Shown here piece by piece: positions 25,673-34,221 of a stretch of DNA of 64,000 nt. The DNA is from Streptomyces sp. NRRL S-455 (GTDB lineage Bacteria; Actinomycetota; Actinomycetes; Streptomycetales; Streptomycetaceae). The stretch spans positions 248,001 through 312,000 of the forward strand of contig NZ_JOCT01000002.1 in NCBI RefSeq assembly GCF_000717875.1. The letters run 5' to 3'. The first letter of the stretch is position 1. Every line of letters starts with the position of its first letter. The notes under the pieces were generated by a model that had not been told where the DNA came from, did no database searches, and saw nothing but the letters and a program-made list of their open reading frames with translations. The position numbers and the translations under genes were made by a program.

Positions 25673-25936
25673 TGGGTATCCCCTGCCGTCGGCACGGTGT
25701 GCCGCGATGTGATGGTCGGGGACCGACGCAAGGGACACGGCACCGGACCGACCGAGGTACGCCATGAACAACTCCCTCTCCGCGGCCCGGCTGCGCCGCC
25801 TCGCGGGAACGAGTACGGCGACACCACGCACGCACATGCCGTGCTCGGGACGCTGGCGGCCGACGACATCGTCATGCTGACGGGCCCGTCCGGGCCTGAC
25901 CGAGAGCGACGGAACGACCGCCGGGAGGTACGCGCC
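25673..25936. other. gap without an assignable gene
   Basis: No gene is called here. A plus-strand ATG at 25764 behind GAGGTA opens 38 codons (MNNSLSAARLRRLAG). After residue 15, a shift to the next frame would continue NEYGDTTHAHAVLGTLAADDI, which looks protein-like. This may be a frameshifted gene remnant; no family was recognised. Confidence 0.3.
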
Positions 25937-26809
25937 TCAGACGCGCTGGGGGACGACGGCCACCGGGCAGGCCGCGTGGTGGAGCAGGGTGTGGCTCACC
26001 CGGCCGAGCTGGAGGCCGAAGTGGCCGGACCGCCGCCGTGCGCCGACGACCACGAGGTCGGCGGCGGCCGAGCGGTTCACGAGCACCGTGCGGGCCGGTC
26101 CCTCGACCGTCACCCGGTTCACCCGCACACCGGGGTGGTCGGCCGTCGCCTCGCCGACCAGCGTGTCGACGAGTTCGGAGGCCTGGGCCTCGTGCTCGGC
26201 GGGCTCCGCCGCCGGAGCCTGTCGCCCGGCGTCCGTCCGCGCCGGGAAGCGCCAGGCGCGGACGACATCGAGCACGCACCCACGTACGTCGGCCTCCCGG
26301 AAGGCGAACCGGACGGCCTCACCGCTCGTGTCGGGGTCTCCGGCACCGAGCAGGATCCGCCGGTGGGTCCCGGCGAGTCCGGCCTTGTCGCCCCGCACCA
26401 CGATGACGGGGCAGTACGCGCGTGCTGCCACGGCGAGACCCACCGAGCCCAGCAGCGCTCCCTGCAGCTCTCCGCGCCCGCGCGAGCCCGTCACCAGGGC
26501 GGAGGCGTTGTCACTCTCGCTCAGCAGGGCCGAGACCGCTTCCGCGGCCACCGTCTCGGCCGACACCTTGGCCTCGGGGTTGAGCCGCCGGACGCGTTCC
26601 TCGGCGGAAGCGACGATGTGCTGCGCCATCACCTGCTCCGACGGCCGCCGCCGGCTCAGTGACGGCAGCGCGCCCTCGTACCGCTCCCACAGGGAGCCGT
26701 GGACCAGGCGCAGCGGCAGACCGTGGCGTGCGGCCTCGTCAACCGCCCAGTCGACGGCGAGGATGCTGCCGTCCGACCCGTCGACGCCCACGACCAAGGG
26801 CAGTTCCAT
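25937..26809 (-). CDS. two-domain universal stress protein
   Basis: A 290-residue tandem UspA protein. Domain 1 starts LVVGVDGSDGSILAVDWAV and carries GSRGRGELQGALLGSVG. Domain 2 starts ILLGAGDPDTSGEAVRFAF and ends VVVGARRRSGHFGLQLGRVSHTLL, a less canonical ATP loop. The ATG at 26809 has a GTGGGG stretch upstream. Four DevR-box-like palindromes occupy the gap to the divergent hydrogenase-relic operon, two of them 20 bp apart about 90-120 bp upstream of this start, so regulation by a DevR-like factor is likely (inference). Confidence 0.92.
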   Translation of the reverse strand: MELPLVVGVDGSDGSILAVDWAVDEAARHGLPLRLVHGSLWERYEGALPSLSRRRPSEQVMAQHIVASAEERVRRLNPEAKVSAETVAAEAVSALLSESDNASALVTGSRGRGELQGALLGSVGLAVAARAYCPVIVVRGDKAGLAGTHRRILLGAGDPDTSGEAVRFAFREADVRGCVLDVVRAWRFPARTDAGRQAPAAEPAEHEAQASELVDTLVGEATADHPGVRVNRVTVEGPARTVLVNRSAAADLVVVGARRRSGHFGLQLGRVSHTLLHHAACPVAVVPQRV

Positions 26810-26897
26810 GATCCCCACCGCCAATCTCTCGGGCTGCCACGTGGTGTGGCAAAGGGGTTCAACTGTCACGGTCGCACCCCGCCCCCTCGGCCGACAG

Positions 26898-27047
26898 GGG
26901 CGGTTCGGCCCCCGGCAAGGACCTTCGGCCCACCTCGGACGACCGGCCGCGCCCCGCTGACCCCGGTCACCGCGCCGGTAGGGGCCGCTCGGCCCTGCCG
27001 GACCCGCCGTACGAGTCACGCCGGCCCTCAACAAGGCCGAAGGGCCC
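26898..27047. promoter_or_regulatory. cluster of four DevR/OsdR-box-like palindromes
   Basis: GGGCGGTTCGGCCC (26898-26911), AGGACCTTCGGCCC (26918-26931), GGGCCGCTCGGCCC (26982-26995) and AGGCCGAAGGGCCC (27034-27047) lie between a divergent universal stress protein gene and the CxxC/cyclic-nucleotide-domain operon. The first two are 20 bp apart. This is the densest cluster of the motif in the window. Confidence 0.65.
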
Positions 27048-27136
27048 CATGAGGAGGCCCTTGCGGCCCGTGGTGTCGCATCCCCGTGCGGAACACGCTG
27101 GCAACAGGGAGCCGAATCGCGATCCGGAGGGCGGCG

Positions 27137-27313
27137 ATGACGAGCAGCGCGGCAACCGCCGTCCGGGACAAGGACGGGCTGAGTGCCCTGGTCTGCGGAC
27201 GCTGCGTCACCTGGTACCCGGTCGGCATCGACATCACCGAGGAAGCCGCGGCGCTCCACGACGAGTTCGCCGACCGCTTGCGGCGCGAGAAGCAGAAGGA
27301 GACGGAACGATGA
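27137..27313 (+). CDS. 58-residue CxxC protein of the hydrogenase-relic operon
   Basis: A small acidic-to-basic protein with one CGRC pair ([17 protein letters not shown]) and a charged C-terminal helix. ATG at 27137 has GGAGGG 5-10 nt upstream, and the stop overlaps the next start by 4 bp (ATGA at 27310), so it is almost certainly translated. The family is not recognised. A single CxxC could bind a metal as a dimer; whether it is a remnant of a metallochaperone of the adjacent hydrogenase locus is not clear. Confidence 0.7.
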   Translation: MTSSAATAVRDKDGLSALVCGRCVTWYPVGIDITEEAAALHDEFADRLRREKQKETER

Positions 27314-27768
27314 CGTCCACGACCACGCTCTCCATGGCTCTTCCGGTCGAGCACCGCGATCGTCTGATGCGCCTCGCCCGTGAGGTCTCCTTCGAAGCCG
27401 GGGAGCGCCTCTTCGAAGAGGGCCGGCGCGCGGACCGGTTCTGGATCATCCGGACCGGAACCGTCCTCCTCGACCTGCACGTGCCCGGCCGGCGGGCCGC
27501 CGTCATAGAGTCCCTGGGCCACGGCGAGCTGATCGGCTGGTCCTGGCACTACGCCCCGTACGTGTGGCAGCTGGGTGCCGAGACGCTCAGCCCTGTCCGT
27601 GCCTGGGAGTTCGACGCTGAGGCCGTGAGGGCCGCGTGCGCGCAGGATCCGGAGTTCGGCCGGTCTGTCGCGACCTGGGTCGGACGGGTCGTGGCCCACC
27701 GGCTGCAGGCCTCCCGCATCAGGCTGCTGGACCTGTACGCCCCGTACGGCAGCGGGGCCCCGGCATGA
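27310..27768 (+). CDS. cyclic-nucleotide-binding-domain protein without HTH
   Basis: A 152-residue protein consisting only of a cNMP-binding beta-roll (Crp/FNR-type): [25 protein letters not shown], then [10 protein letters not shown], and C-terminal helices. The DNA-binding helix-turn-helix of Crp proteins is absent, and the gene ends cleanly rather than being cut. Stand-alone proteins of this kind are found at the head of group 3-type NiFe hydrogenase operons in actinobacteria (family knowledge). It is coupled on both sides by ATGA overlaps: upstream to the CxxC gene, downstream to the hydrogenase relic. AGGAGA precedes the ATG. Confidence 0.85.
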   Translation: MTSTTTLSMALPVEHRDRLMRLAREVSFEAGERLFEEGRRADRFWIIRTGTVLLDLHVPGRRAAVIESLGHGELIGWSWHYAPYVWQLGAETLSPVRAWEFDAEAVRAACAQDPEFGRSVATWVGRVVAHRLQASRIRLLDLYAPYGSGAPA

Positions 27769-27999
27769 ACGACGTCCCGGTGCCCTATCAGGTGACCGGT
27801 GGACGTGGTGTACGCGGTCGACGAGGCCCCGCGGATCATCGCCGCGTACGGGCCTCCGGCCCGCCCTCACGTCGACGTGCCGCCTCGTCAGGGCACCGTC
27901 ACGGATGCCTGCCTCGTACCGCCCACCGCGCAGAACCAGGGCGCCATCGAGGACGACCTGGTCCGGACCGTCGAGACGGCGCTCACTTCCCCGACCTGA
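27765..27999 (+). pseudogene. NiFe hydrogenase relic: start of one subunit joined to a large-subunit fragment
   Basis: The ATG at 27765 ([12 protein letters not shown]) overlaps the stop of the cNMP gene and resembles the start of the FAD/NAD-binding hydrogenase subunit. From about 27799 the next frame reads VVYAVDEAPRIIAAYGPPARP, then HVDVPPRQGT and VPPTAQNQGAIEDDLVRTVE, characteristic of the C-terminal part of group 3-type NiFe hydrogenase large subunits. A block normally between HVDVPPR and VPPT is missing, and the frame stops at 27999 before the final CxxC nickel-ligand pair. So at least two deletions fused and truncated two subunits; no active hydrogenase can be made from this. Confidence 0.75.
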
Positions 28000-28033
28000 C
28001 CATCGACCGCTCCTGACGCCCGAGGAGGGCACC

Positions 28034-28699
28034 ATGCACACCAGTCCGCACATCGTCAGCGACGTCATGACCCACACCGTCGTGGCGGTGGGCCGTGACG
28101 CCTCGTTCAAGGACGTCGTCGAGCTCATGCAGGAGTGGAAGGTCAGCGCCCTTCCCGTGCTGGAGGGCGAGGGCCGGGTGATCGGCGTCGTGTCCGAGGC
28201 CGATCTGCTGGTGAAGGAGGAGTTCCGGGACAGCGATCCCGACCGGTTCACGCAGATGAGCCGCCTGTCCGACCTGGCCAAGGCCGGCGGCATGACCGCC
28301 GCGGATCTGATGAGCACCCCGGCCGTCACCGTCCATCCCGGAGCAACCCTCGCGCAGGCGGCCCGCGTCATGGCCCAGCGCAAGGTCAAGCGGCTGCCCG
28401 TCGTCAACGACGAGGGTCTCCTCGAAGGCGTGGTCAGCCGGGCCGACCTGCTCAAGGTCTTCCTGCGGACCGACGACGAGATCGCCGAGGAGATCCGCCG
28501 GCAGGTCCTCGCCCCGCTCTTCCCCGCCGCACCGGAGCCGGTCCGGGTGGACGTCGCCGACGGCGTCGTCACCCTCACCGGGCACATCAGGGACACGTCC
28601 TTGGTGCCCATCGCCGCCCGCATGGTGCGTTCCGTCGAAGGCGTCGTCGACGTCGACATGGCCCTGTCCGGCGGGATCAGCGTGCGGGACCCCGGATGA
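28034..28699 (+). CDS. CBS-CBS-BON domain protein
   Basis: A 221-residue cytoplasmic protein with two CBS motifs ([21 protein letters not shown]...[41 protein letters not shown]...[20 protein letters not shown]) and a C-terminal BON domain ([21 protein letters not shown]). It should bind an adenosine ligand in the CBS cleft. GAGGAGGGC lies upstream of ATG 28034. Its stop overlaps the hypD-relic start (ATGA at 28696), so it is embedded between two pieces of the broken hydrogenase locus yet remains intact. Confidence 0.9.
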   Translation: MHTSPHIVSDVMTHTVVAVGRDASFKDVVELMQEWKVSALPVLEGEGRVIGVVSEADLLVKEEFRDSDPDRFTQMSRLSDLAKAGGMTAADLMSTPAVTVHPGATLAQAARVMAQRKVKRLPVVNDEGLLEGVVSRADLLKVFLRTDDEIAEEIRRQVLAPLFPAAPEPVRVDVADGVVTLTGHIRDTSLVPIAARMVRSVEGVVDVDMALSGGISVRDPG

Positions 28700-29472
28700 A
28701 GTACCTCGCCGAACACCGCGACCCGGCGCTCGCCCGGCGGCTGCTCGACGAGCTGCGCCGCACCGCGACGACGCCCTGGCGGATCATGGAGGTCTACGGC
28801 CAGACCCACACCCTGGTCCGGCAGGGCGTCGACGAGTTGCCGCCCGCCGGCCCCCGCATGATCCACGGCCCTGGCTGCCCCGTGCGGCACGGACACCGAC
28901 CTGCTGTCCCTGCGGGCGCGCGGCGCGGACGTACAGGTCGTGTACACGCCCATGGACGCGGTGCGCACGGCACACGACCATCCGGACCGTCAGGTCGTCT
29001 TCCTCGCGGTCGGGTTCGAGACCCCGACTGTGAGGTGCAGGCCTTCCTCGCCACGGGTCACGTGTGCGCGGTGATGGGCTGGCGCGAGTACGAGCCGATC
29101 GCCGACCAGTACCGCGTGCCGATCGTGGTGACCGGCTGCGAACCGCTCGATCCGCTGGAGGGTGTCCTGATGGCGGTGCGTCAGCTGGCACAGGGCCGCT
29201 GCGAGGTCGAGAACCAGTATGTGCGGGCCGTGCGCCGCTCGGGCAACACCGAGGCGCAGGGCGCGGTGCGCACCGTGTTCCGGGTCACCGACCGTGCCTG
29301 GCGGGGCATCGGCGAGCTGCCCGGCAGCGGACTGGAACTGGCCGGGGAGTACCCGCGCTTCGACGCCGCCGGCCGCACGAAGGAGGTGCTTCAGCCATGG
29401 CCCTCGCCCGCCCCGTCCCCCATCACGAGGACGACGTCGTCCTGCTCGGTCACGGTGCGGGAGGCCGGCTGA
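28696..29472 (+). pseudogene. hypD: hypD pseudogene with internal deletions
   Basis: HypD normally (about 370 residues) builds the Fe(CN)2CO unit of NiFe hydrogenases with HypC. Here the frame opens [20 protein letters not shown] and reaches HGPGCPV. It then leaves frame: [20 protein letters not shown] continues in another frame from about 28883 to 29025, and the first frame resumes with [20 protein letters not shown]. Blocks between these parts are missing. The motif EVCGGQTH is altered to EVYGQTH, losing a conserved cysteine. The last part, [19 protein letters not shown]...[19 protein letters not shown], is normal. The open frame runs on to 29472, past the hypE start. It is non-functional by any reading. 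Confidence 0.85.
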
Positions 29473-30431
29473 CCGCCGAACTCCTCGAGGCGCTGGTGCT
29501 GCCCGCCGTCGACGGACCGCACGGCCCCCTGGAGGACGCGGCCCTGCTGCCCGGGCACCCGGACCTGGTGATCAGCACCGACAGTTTCGTCGTCAGCCCG
29601 CTGTTCTTCCCCGGCGGCGACATCGGCTCCCTCGCCGTGCACGGCACGATAAACGACCTCGCCATGCGCGGAGCGCGGCCGGTCGCCCTCTCGCTGGCGC
29701 TGATCATCGAGGAAGGGCTGCCGCTCGACGAACTGCACAGGGTCGTCATGTCGTCGGGCAAGGCGGCTCGCGACGCCGGTGTGCCCGTGGTCACCGGCGA
29801 CACCAAGGTGGTGGGCCGCGGCGCCGTGGACAGGATCTTCGTCAACACCACGGGGGTCGGACAGCGGCATCTGGCCCTGCGCCCGTCCGCCGCGCTCGCC
29901 CGCCCCGCGGACGCCGTGATTCTGTCCGGGCCGATCGGACTGCACGGCACCACGGTGCTGTCCACGCGCGAAGGACTCGGCTTCGAGAGCGACATCGCCT
30001 CGGACAGCCGCCCCCTGCACCACCTGGTGGACGCCCTCGCGCCTCTTGGCGAGCAGGTGCACAGTCTGCGCGACCCGACCCGGGGAGGGCTGGCGGCGGC
30101 CCTGAACGAGATCGCCCGTGACTCGCAGGTCGCGGTGGAGATCGAGGAGAGTGCCGTTCCGGTGCCTCGCCCCGTCGCCGCCGCCTGCGATCTGCTCGGC
30201 CTCGATCCCCTGGTCGTCACGAACGGGGGCTGTCTGGTGGCGTTCGCCGCTCCGGCGGCGGCCGACGAGGCGCTCGCCGTGCTGCGGTCGCTGCCCGAGG
30301 GCCGGGAAGCGGTGCGTATCGGTGAGGTGTCCTCGTCCGGCCCGGCGGGCCGGGTCGCCCTGCGCACCCTGGTCGGTGCCCGGCGCGTGGTGGAGATGCC
30401 GTTGGGCGAACAACTGCCGCGCATCTGCTGA
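29397..30431 (+). CDS. hypE: HypE, thiocyanate-forming hydrogenase maturation factor
   Basis: A 344-residue PurM-fold protein. HypE receives a carbamoyl group on its C-terminal cysteine from HypF and dehydrates it to thiocyanate, the CN source for the hydrogenase iron. Seen: [20 protein letters not shown] at the start, [22 protein letters not shown], the ATP-site GDTKVVGRG, and an intact C-terminal PRIC with the acceptor Cys at the very end. AAGGAGG lies upstream of the ATG, within the end of the hypD relic. Its partner genes hypC, hypF and the hydrogenase are missing or broken here, so it is either recently orphaned or serves a second locus. A strong terminator hairpin follows. Confidence 0.93.
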   Translation: MALARPVPHHEDDVVLLGHGAGGRLTAELLEALVLPAVDGPHGPLEDAALLPGHPDLVISTDSFVVSPLFFPGGDIGSLAVHGTINDLAMRGARPVALSLALIIEEGLPLDELHRVVMSSGKAARDAGVPVVTGDTKVVGRGAVDRIFVNTTGVGQRHLALRPSAALARPADAVILSGPIGLHGTTVLSTREGLGFESDIASDSRPLHHLVDALAPLGEQVHSLRDPTRGGLAAALNEIARDSQVAVEIEESAVPVPRPVAAACDLLGLDPLVVTNGGCLVAFAAPAAADEALAVLRSLPEGREAVRIGEVSSSGPAGRVALRTLVGARRVVEMPLGEQLPRIC

Positions 30432-30470
30432 CGGTTCGCCGTAGGGGCGAGCGATGGGGCATGGACAGGC

Positions 30471-30504
30471 GTGTGCGCGGCCGGTGGACACCGGCCGCGC
30501 ACAC
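30471..30504. terminator. bidirectional terminator between hypE and Hsp20 gene
   Basis: GTGTGCGCGGCCGGTG (30471-30486) and its exact complement (30489-30504) give a 16-bp perfect stem with almost no loop between two convergent stops. Confidence 0.85.
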
Positions 30505-30529
30505 GGTTGTGGTGCAGACGCCCGTCCCC

Positions 30530-30943
30530 TCAGACGTGCTGCACCGGGATGGCCCTGGTTCCCGTCTCCGTCTCGGGGACCGGGACCGTGATGGTCAGCA
30601 CACCGTCCTTGTACTCGGCGGTCGCCTCCTCGCCCTTCGCTCCGGCGGGCAGCCGGACGGCACGGGCGAAGGTGCCGTAGCGGAACTCGGTGCGGTGCTT
30701 CTCGGTGGTCTGCTCGGTGCGCTCGGCGCGCAGCGTCAGCAGCCCGGCGTCGACGGTGATCTCGACGTCCTTGCCGGGGTCGACGCCCGGAAGTTCGGCC
30801 CGTACGACGTACGTGCCGTCCCCGAGGTGTTCCTCGATGCGGATGCCGTGCAGCCCGGGGGCGACGTGCGCCCCGGGGAACCCCGTCTCGACCCAGCCGA
30901 ACAGGTCGGGCCAGCCCGGCAGTCGCTCCAGCATGCTGCTCAT
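30530..30943 (-). CDS. Hsp20/alpha-crystallin small heat shock protein
   Basis: A 137-residue ATP-independent chaperone. The alpha-crystallin domain (about 33-130) has IRIEEHLGDGTYVVRAELPG, the VDAGLLTLRAER strand, EFRYGTFARAVRLPAGA and the A-x-x-x-n-GVLTITVP signature (EYKDGVLTITVPVPE). The N-terminal arm is short and carries WPDLFGW. It is analogous in context to HspX/Acr of the mycobacterial DosR regulon. The ATG at 30943 has GGAAGGAGGG upstream. DevR-box-like palindromes lie 53-87 bp upstream. Confidence 0.95.
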   Translation of the reverse strand: MSSMLERLPGWPDLFGWVETGFPGAHVAPGLHGIRIEEHLGDGTYVVRAELPGVDPGKDVEITVDAGLLTLRAERTEQTTEKHRTEFRYGTFARAVRLPAGAKGEEATAEYKDGVLTITVPVPETETGTRAIPVQHV

Positions 30944-30995
30944 GTCACCCTCCTTCCTGCAATTCCAGTCTCGCCCCGAGGAGTTCGCCGGACCA

Positions 30996-31030
30996 GGGCC
31001 GAAGACCCCGGCAGCGGGACCGACCGGCCC
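30996..31030. promoter_or_regulatory. DevR/OsdR-box-like palindromes upstream of Hsp20 gene
   Basis: GGGCCGAAGACCCC (30996-31009) and GGGACCGACCGGCCC (31016-31030), about 20 bp centre to centre, 53-87 bp from the Hsp20 start. Confidence 0.6.
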
Positions 31031-31046
31031 CGTTGCCCGGGGACGC

Positions 31047-31766
31047 TCACGAACGTGCCCGGGGCGCGGATCGCCGGTCGTCCTCCTCCTGTACGAGGTC
31101 CGGTTCGAGTAGCGGGCGGTGCCGGGGTCCGGTGAGCCGGCTGCGTACGTCCACCACTCCTTCGACGGACCGCACCAGGCGCACGATCAGCGGAACGACG
31201 GAGGTGTCGCGGACGCGGCCGGAGAGGGTGACGACGCCCTCGCGCACGTCGACGCGGATCGACTCGATCCCGTCCGGGAGCCGCCCGGCCAGCACCTCGT
31301 GCCGGATCTCGTCCGTGATGTCACGGTCGCGCCGGAGGAACACCCGGAGCAGATCCGCACGGCTGACGATCCCCCGCAGCACGCCGTGGTCGTCGACGAC
31401 CGGCAGCCGCTTGACCTTGCGCCGGGCCATGATCCGGGCCGCCTGGGCGAGGGGGGCGTCGGCGTGGACCGTGACGGCCGGGGAGGTCATCAGGTCGGCC
31501 GCGGTGACCGCCTGCGCCTTGCGGAGGCCTTCCGGAGGCCGGGCCCGCGGCCCCCGGTCGGGGACGCTGTCACGGAACTCCTCCTTGCGCAGCAGATCGG
31601 CCTCCGAGACGACACCGACCACCCGGTTCCCGCTGTCGACGACGGGCAGGGCGCTGATCCGCCGGCCTTCCACGACCCGCACGATCTCCTTGAAGGCCGC
31701 CCCGGCGGCCAGAGCGACAACGGTGCGGGTCATCACATCGCTCACGGTGTACACAGAGCCGTGCAT
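31047..31766 (-). CDS. CBS-CBS-BON domain protein
   Basis: A 239-residue soluble protein: CBS1 (VSDVMTRTVVALAAGAAFKEI...[20 protein letters not shown]), CBS2 (AADLMTSPAVTVHADAPLAQA...LPVVDDHGVLRGIVSRADLL), BON (RVDVREGVVTLSGRVRDTSVV), then a basic tail of about 25 residues (EEDDRRSAPRARS end). It is closest in sequence to the 28034 copy, so a recent duplication is likely. ATG at 31766 has GGGAGGAC upstream; longer upstream reading is shadow sequence. A DevR-box-like palindrome lies 72 bp upstream. Confidence 0.9.
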   Translation of the reverse strand: MHGSVYTVSDVMTRTVVALAAGAAFKEIVRVVEGRRISALPVVDSGNRVVGVVSEADLLRKEEFRDSVPDRGPRARPPEGLRKAQAVTAADLMTSPAVTVHADAPLAQAARIMARRKVKRLPVVDDHGVLRGIVSRADLLRVFLRRDRDITDEIRHEVLAGRLPDGIESIRVDVREGVVTLSGRVRDTSVVPLIVRLVRSVEGVVDVRSRLTGPRHRPLLEPDLVQEEDDRRSAPRARS

Positions 31767-31835
31767 GGCGTCCTCCCACCTGTGTGGCAAGGTCTCGCGA
31801 CACGTCCAGGTTCCCCCACCGGTCCCGCGGGGGGC

Positions 31836-32288
31836 ATGGGCCGAACGGCCCTGCCCCCGCCCGCCCGGGCGCGCAGAGCTGGCAGCAGCCGGAAGGGCGA
31901 CGCGTTGCGATGGGCCGAGCACCACGCGCGCAGGGTCGGCGGTGTGGTGGAAGCGATCTATGTCTGGGACACGCCGTCCGCGCGGGGTTACACCGGACCG
32001 GCCATCGACCCCGAGTTGGATCTGCAACAGGCGAGGGAGCGGTTCGCGGAGGAGCTGAGCGCCGCCTTCCCGGGCGAGCGTCCCGCGCGCCTGCGGGAAC
32101 ACCTCGTCGAGGGCGACCCGTCGGAGGCGCTGATCCAGGCCTCGGAGGGAGCCGAACTCCTCGTCGTGGGCCGCCGCGGCCGGGGCGCGTTCGCCCGGGC
32201 GATGCTCGGATCCGTCAGCCAGCGCTGCGCCCAGCACGCGGCCTGCCCCGTCGTCGTGGTCGGTCAGCAGACGGACCCCGCCCGCTGA
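31836..32288 (+). pseudogene. universal stress protein lacking its N-terminal ATP-site strand
   Basis: The C-terminal 125 residues are a normal UspA domain (ALRWAEHHARRVGGVVEAIYV; ATP loop GRRGRGAFARAMLGSVSQ). The obligatory first strand (V-V-G-V-D-G-S) is absent; the frame instead reads ALPPPARARRAGSSRKGDAL. The first ATG (31836) is immediately next to a DevR-box-like palindrome, which makes it an unlikely start. A TTG at 31905 behind GGAAGGG would give 127 residues, still without the strand. I regard it as 5'-truncated. If translated, it could at best be a non-binding USP partner. Confidence 0.6.
31838..31851. promoter_or_regulatory. DevR/OsdR-box-like palindrome
   Basis: GGGCCGAACGGCCC, 72 bp upstream of the divergent CBS-BON start and over the 5' end of the truncated universal stress protein. 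Confidence 0.6.
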
Positions 32289-32485
32289 CCGTCGACGCGA
32301 CGTGGCACGCCCGGTCTCAGTGGAACGCCGCGTGGATCTCCCGTTCACCGGCGTTGTGGGAGGTGACTGCTCAGCGCGGGGCGGACTTCGGTGACGGGGA
32401 GGGCCTCTCGCGCTCCGTGATCGTGCGGCCCTGCCGAGGGCGAAGCATCCTCATGGCGAGACGGCAGGCGTCGTCCGACGGGTCC

Positions 32486-33142
32486 TCATCCGATGTCCGC
32501 CTGCGGGTCCCCGCCCACCTCGTCTCCGGCGGCGCACTGAACCTCCAGGGCGATGTCCGGGGACTGGGCCAGCGAGTTCGCCACGGTGCAGTGCGAGACC
32601 ACCGCGCGCAGCGCGGCCAGCCGCCGCGGGGCGAGGGCGGGGACGCGCACGATCAGCGAGAGGGCGGCCACGCGGGCCGGCCTCTCGTCCGCCATGCGGT
32701 AGCCGGCGCGGACGGACAGTCCCTCCCGGCTGACGCCGTGGTGGTCGAGGAAACGCCCCGCGTAGTGGGCGGCGCAGGAGGCGACCGCCGTCACGAAGAG
32801 CTCCACCGGCGTGGGCGCGGTGTCCTTTCCACCGTCGGGCAGCGGTTGGTCCACCGTCAGGACGTGCCCGCGGACCCGTATCTCGAAGGCGTCGCCCGCG
32901 ATCGGCAGGACGTCGACGACGCCCGGCCCTCGGGCCGGCCGCGGATCCACCGCGGCGGCCTGGAACAGCAGCAGCCCGGCCAGGCGCCGTGCCTCCTCCG
33001 CGGTGAGCGACGCCCACAGCTCGCCCTCGTCGTGGGGTGCGAAGGAGGTGTCCAGGACGACACGTCTCATAGGGGCCGGCAGGTCCTGCGGGGCGAAACG
33101 GGTGACGTTGATCGTGCGGCCGCAACGCGTCTTCATCTTCAT
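32486..33142 (-). CDS. OsmC/Ohr-family protein with N-terminal extension
   Basis: A 218-residue OsmC-type protein; family members reduce organic hydroperoxides with a pair of cysteines. Both are present: Cys123 in VASCAAHYAGRFL and Cys185 in SHCTVANSL. OsmC proteins are usually about 140 residues. Here an extra 75-85 residues precede the domain, containing TAEEARRLAGLLLFQAAAV, a feature shared with other actinobacterial cluster members but without a known function. The ATG at 33142 has GGGGAG upstream. It is oriented with the frameshifted flavin-reductase gene 130 bp upstream. Role: peroxide defence in the stress island (inference). Confidence 0.85.
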   Translation of the reverse strand: MKMKTRCGRTINVTRFAPQDLPAPMRRVVLDTSFAPHDEGELWASLTAEEARRLAGLLLFQAAAVDPRPARGPGVVDVLPIAGDAFEIRVRGHVLTVDQPLPDGGKDTAPTPVELFVTAVASCAAHYAGRFLDHHGVSREGLSVRAGYRMADERPARVAALSLIVRVPALAPRRLAALRAVVSHCTVANSLAQSPDIALEVQCAAGDEVGGDPQADIG

Positions 33143-33271
33143 CTCGGCTCCCCTGTCGGCTGATTCCGCCGCTCGGGCCGGACACTTCCCAGTCCACCTC
33201 CGATCCGCCGGCGCCGCCTGGGGCCGACCAGCCTCCGCCGGGTGCCGAACGTCCTCGGGACTCCGGTGGGC

Positions 33272-34155
33272 TCACACGTCGTCGGCGGCGGTGATGCGTC
33301 GGCCGGTCAGGCGGTCGACGCCGATCGACACCCAGAGCGTGCGCCGGCCTCCCGGCCACGGGGCGGTGTGGGCCTGATCGTCGAGCCGGCGTACCGCGTC
33401 CGGGTCGGTGACCGCCCTGGCCCGGCCCACCGCCAGGACGCTCCAGCCCCGGCTCATCGCGTCGTCGACATGATCGACCTCGAACGCCACGTCGTTGCCC
33501 ACGGCGGCGGCCGGGGCGGCGTCGGGTGCGGTGCGAAAGGCGATGGCTTCGCCGGCCACCTCGTAGTTGACGGGGAACACGGCCGGACCGTGCGGGGTGG
33601 TCAGTGAGACCCGCCCCACACCGTGGGTCGACAGCAGGGCCCGGCACTCCTGCTCCCCCAGATCCCGCAGGCGGGGGTGGTAAGGCGCCTGCCCCTGCCC
33701 CGGGGGCCGCTCCTGATCACCACCCTGGAGTTCGAGGAGCGTGGTCCCCAGCGCGTCGGCCAGACGCAGCAGAGTGCCGAGGCTCGGGTCGGAGATGTGG
33801 GTCTCGAGGTAGTCGAGATACTGCGGGGACATACGGGCGCGCGCCGGGCGGTCTCCTCCACGCCAAGGCCCCTCCGCCGCCGTGCGGCCGCCACCCGTCG
33901 GCTCACGTCACCCGGCTGAACGGCCGTGGGACCGCCGGTCCCGGCAGGGGGCCCGTCCGCGGGATCCGGCCGGTCGTGATGGATGTGGGCGTCCGGCCCC
34001 GGAAAGACCAGCGTGACATCGCCGGTGTCCGACCAGCGCACGTCGTACGGCGGTGTCCCGTCCTCGTGACGGAGGCCGACGATCTCCCCGGCGCGCCGTG
34101 CGACGCCGGTGGACGGGCTCTCGACGATCAGCCGGTCACCAAGGTGGGCGTGCAT
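33272..34155 (-). pseudogene. frameshifted DUF1918-HTH-flavin-reductase-like gene (paralogue of 13398-14318)
   Basis: The N-terminal part (34155 to about 33840) reads MHAHLGDRLIVESP, PPYDVRWSDTGDVTLVFPGP and an HTH start AARRRRGLGVEETARRA. The C-terminal part (from about 33838 to 33272) lies in another frame: MSPQYLDYLETHISDPSLGT, LSTHGVGRVSLTT, VPVNYE-like FPVNYEVAGEAIAFRT, ending RITAADDV. Alignment with the intact copy puts a one-base loss in the GCGCGCG run near 33838-33842, inside the helix-turn-helix. Otherwise all residues are conserved, so this is a recent mutation or a sequencing error. Only the isolated C-terminal domain could be made from the ATG at 33832. Confidence 0.8.
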
Positions 34156-34221
34156 GGCCGAGCCCTCTCCGTCGATGGCTGCTTCCCACCAGCATCACGC
34201 GGGAGACCCGCCCCCGCACCA

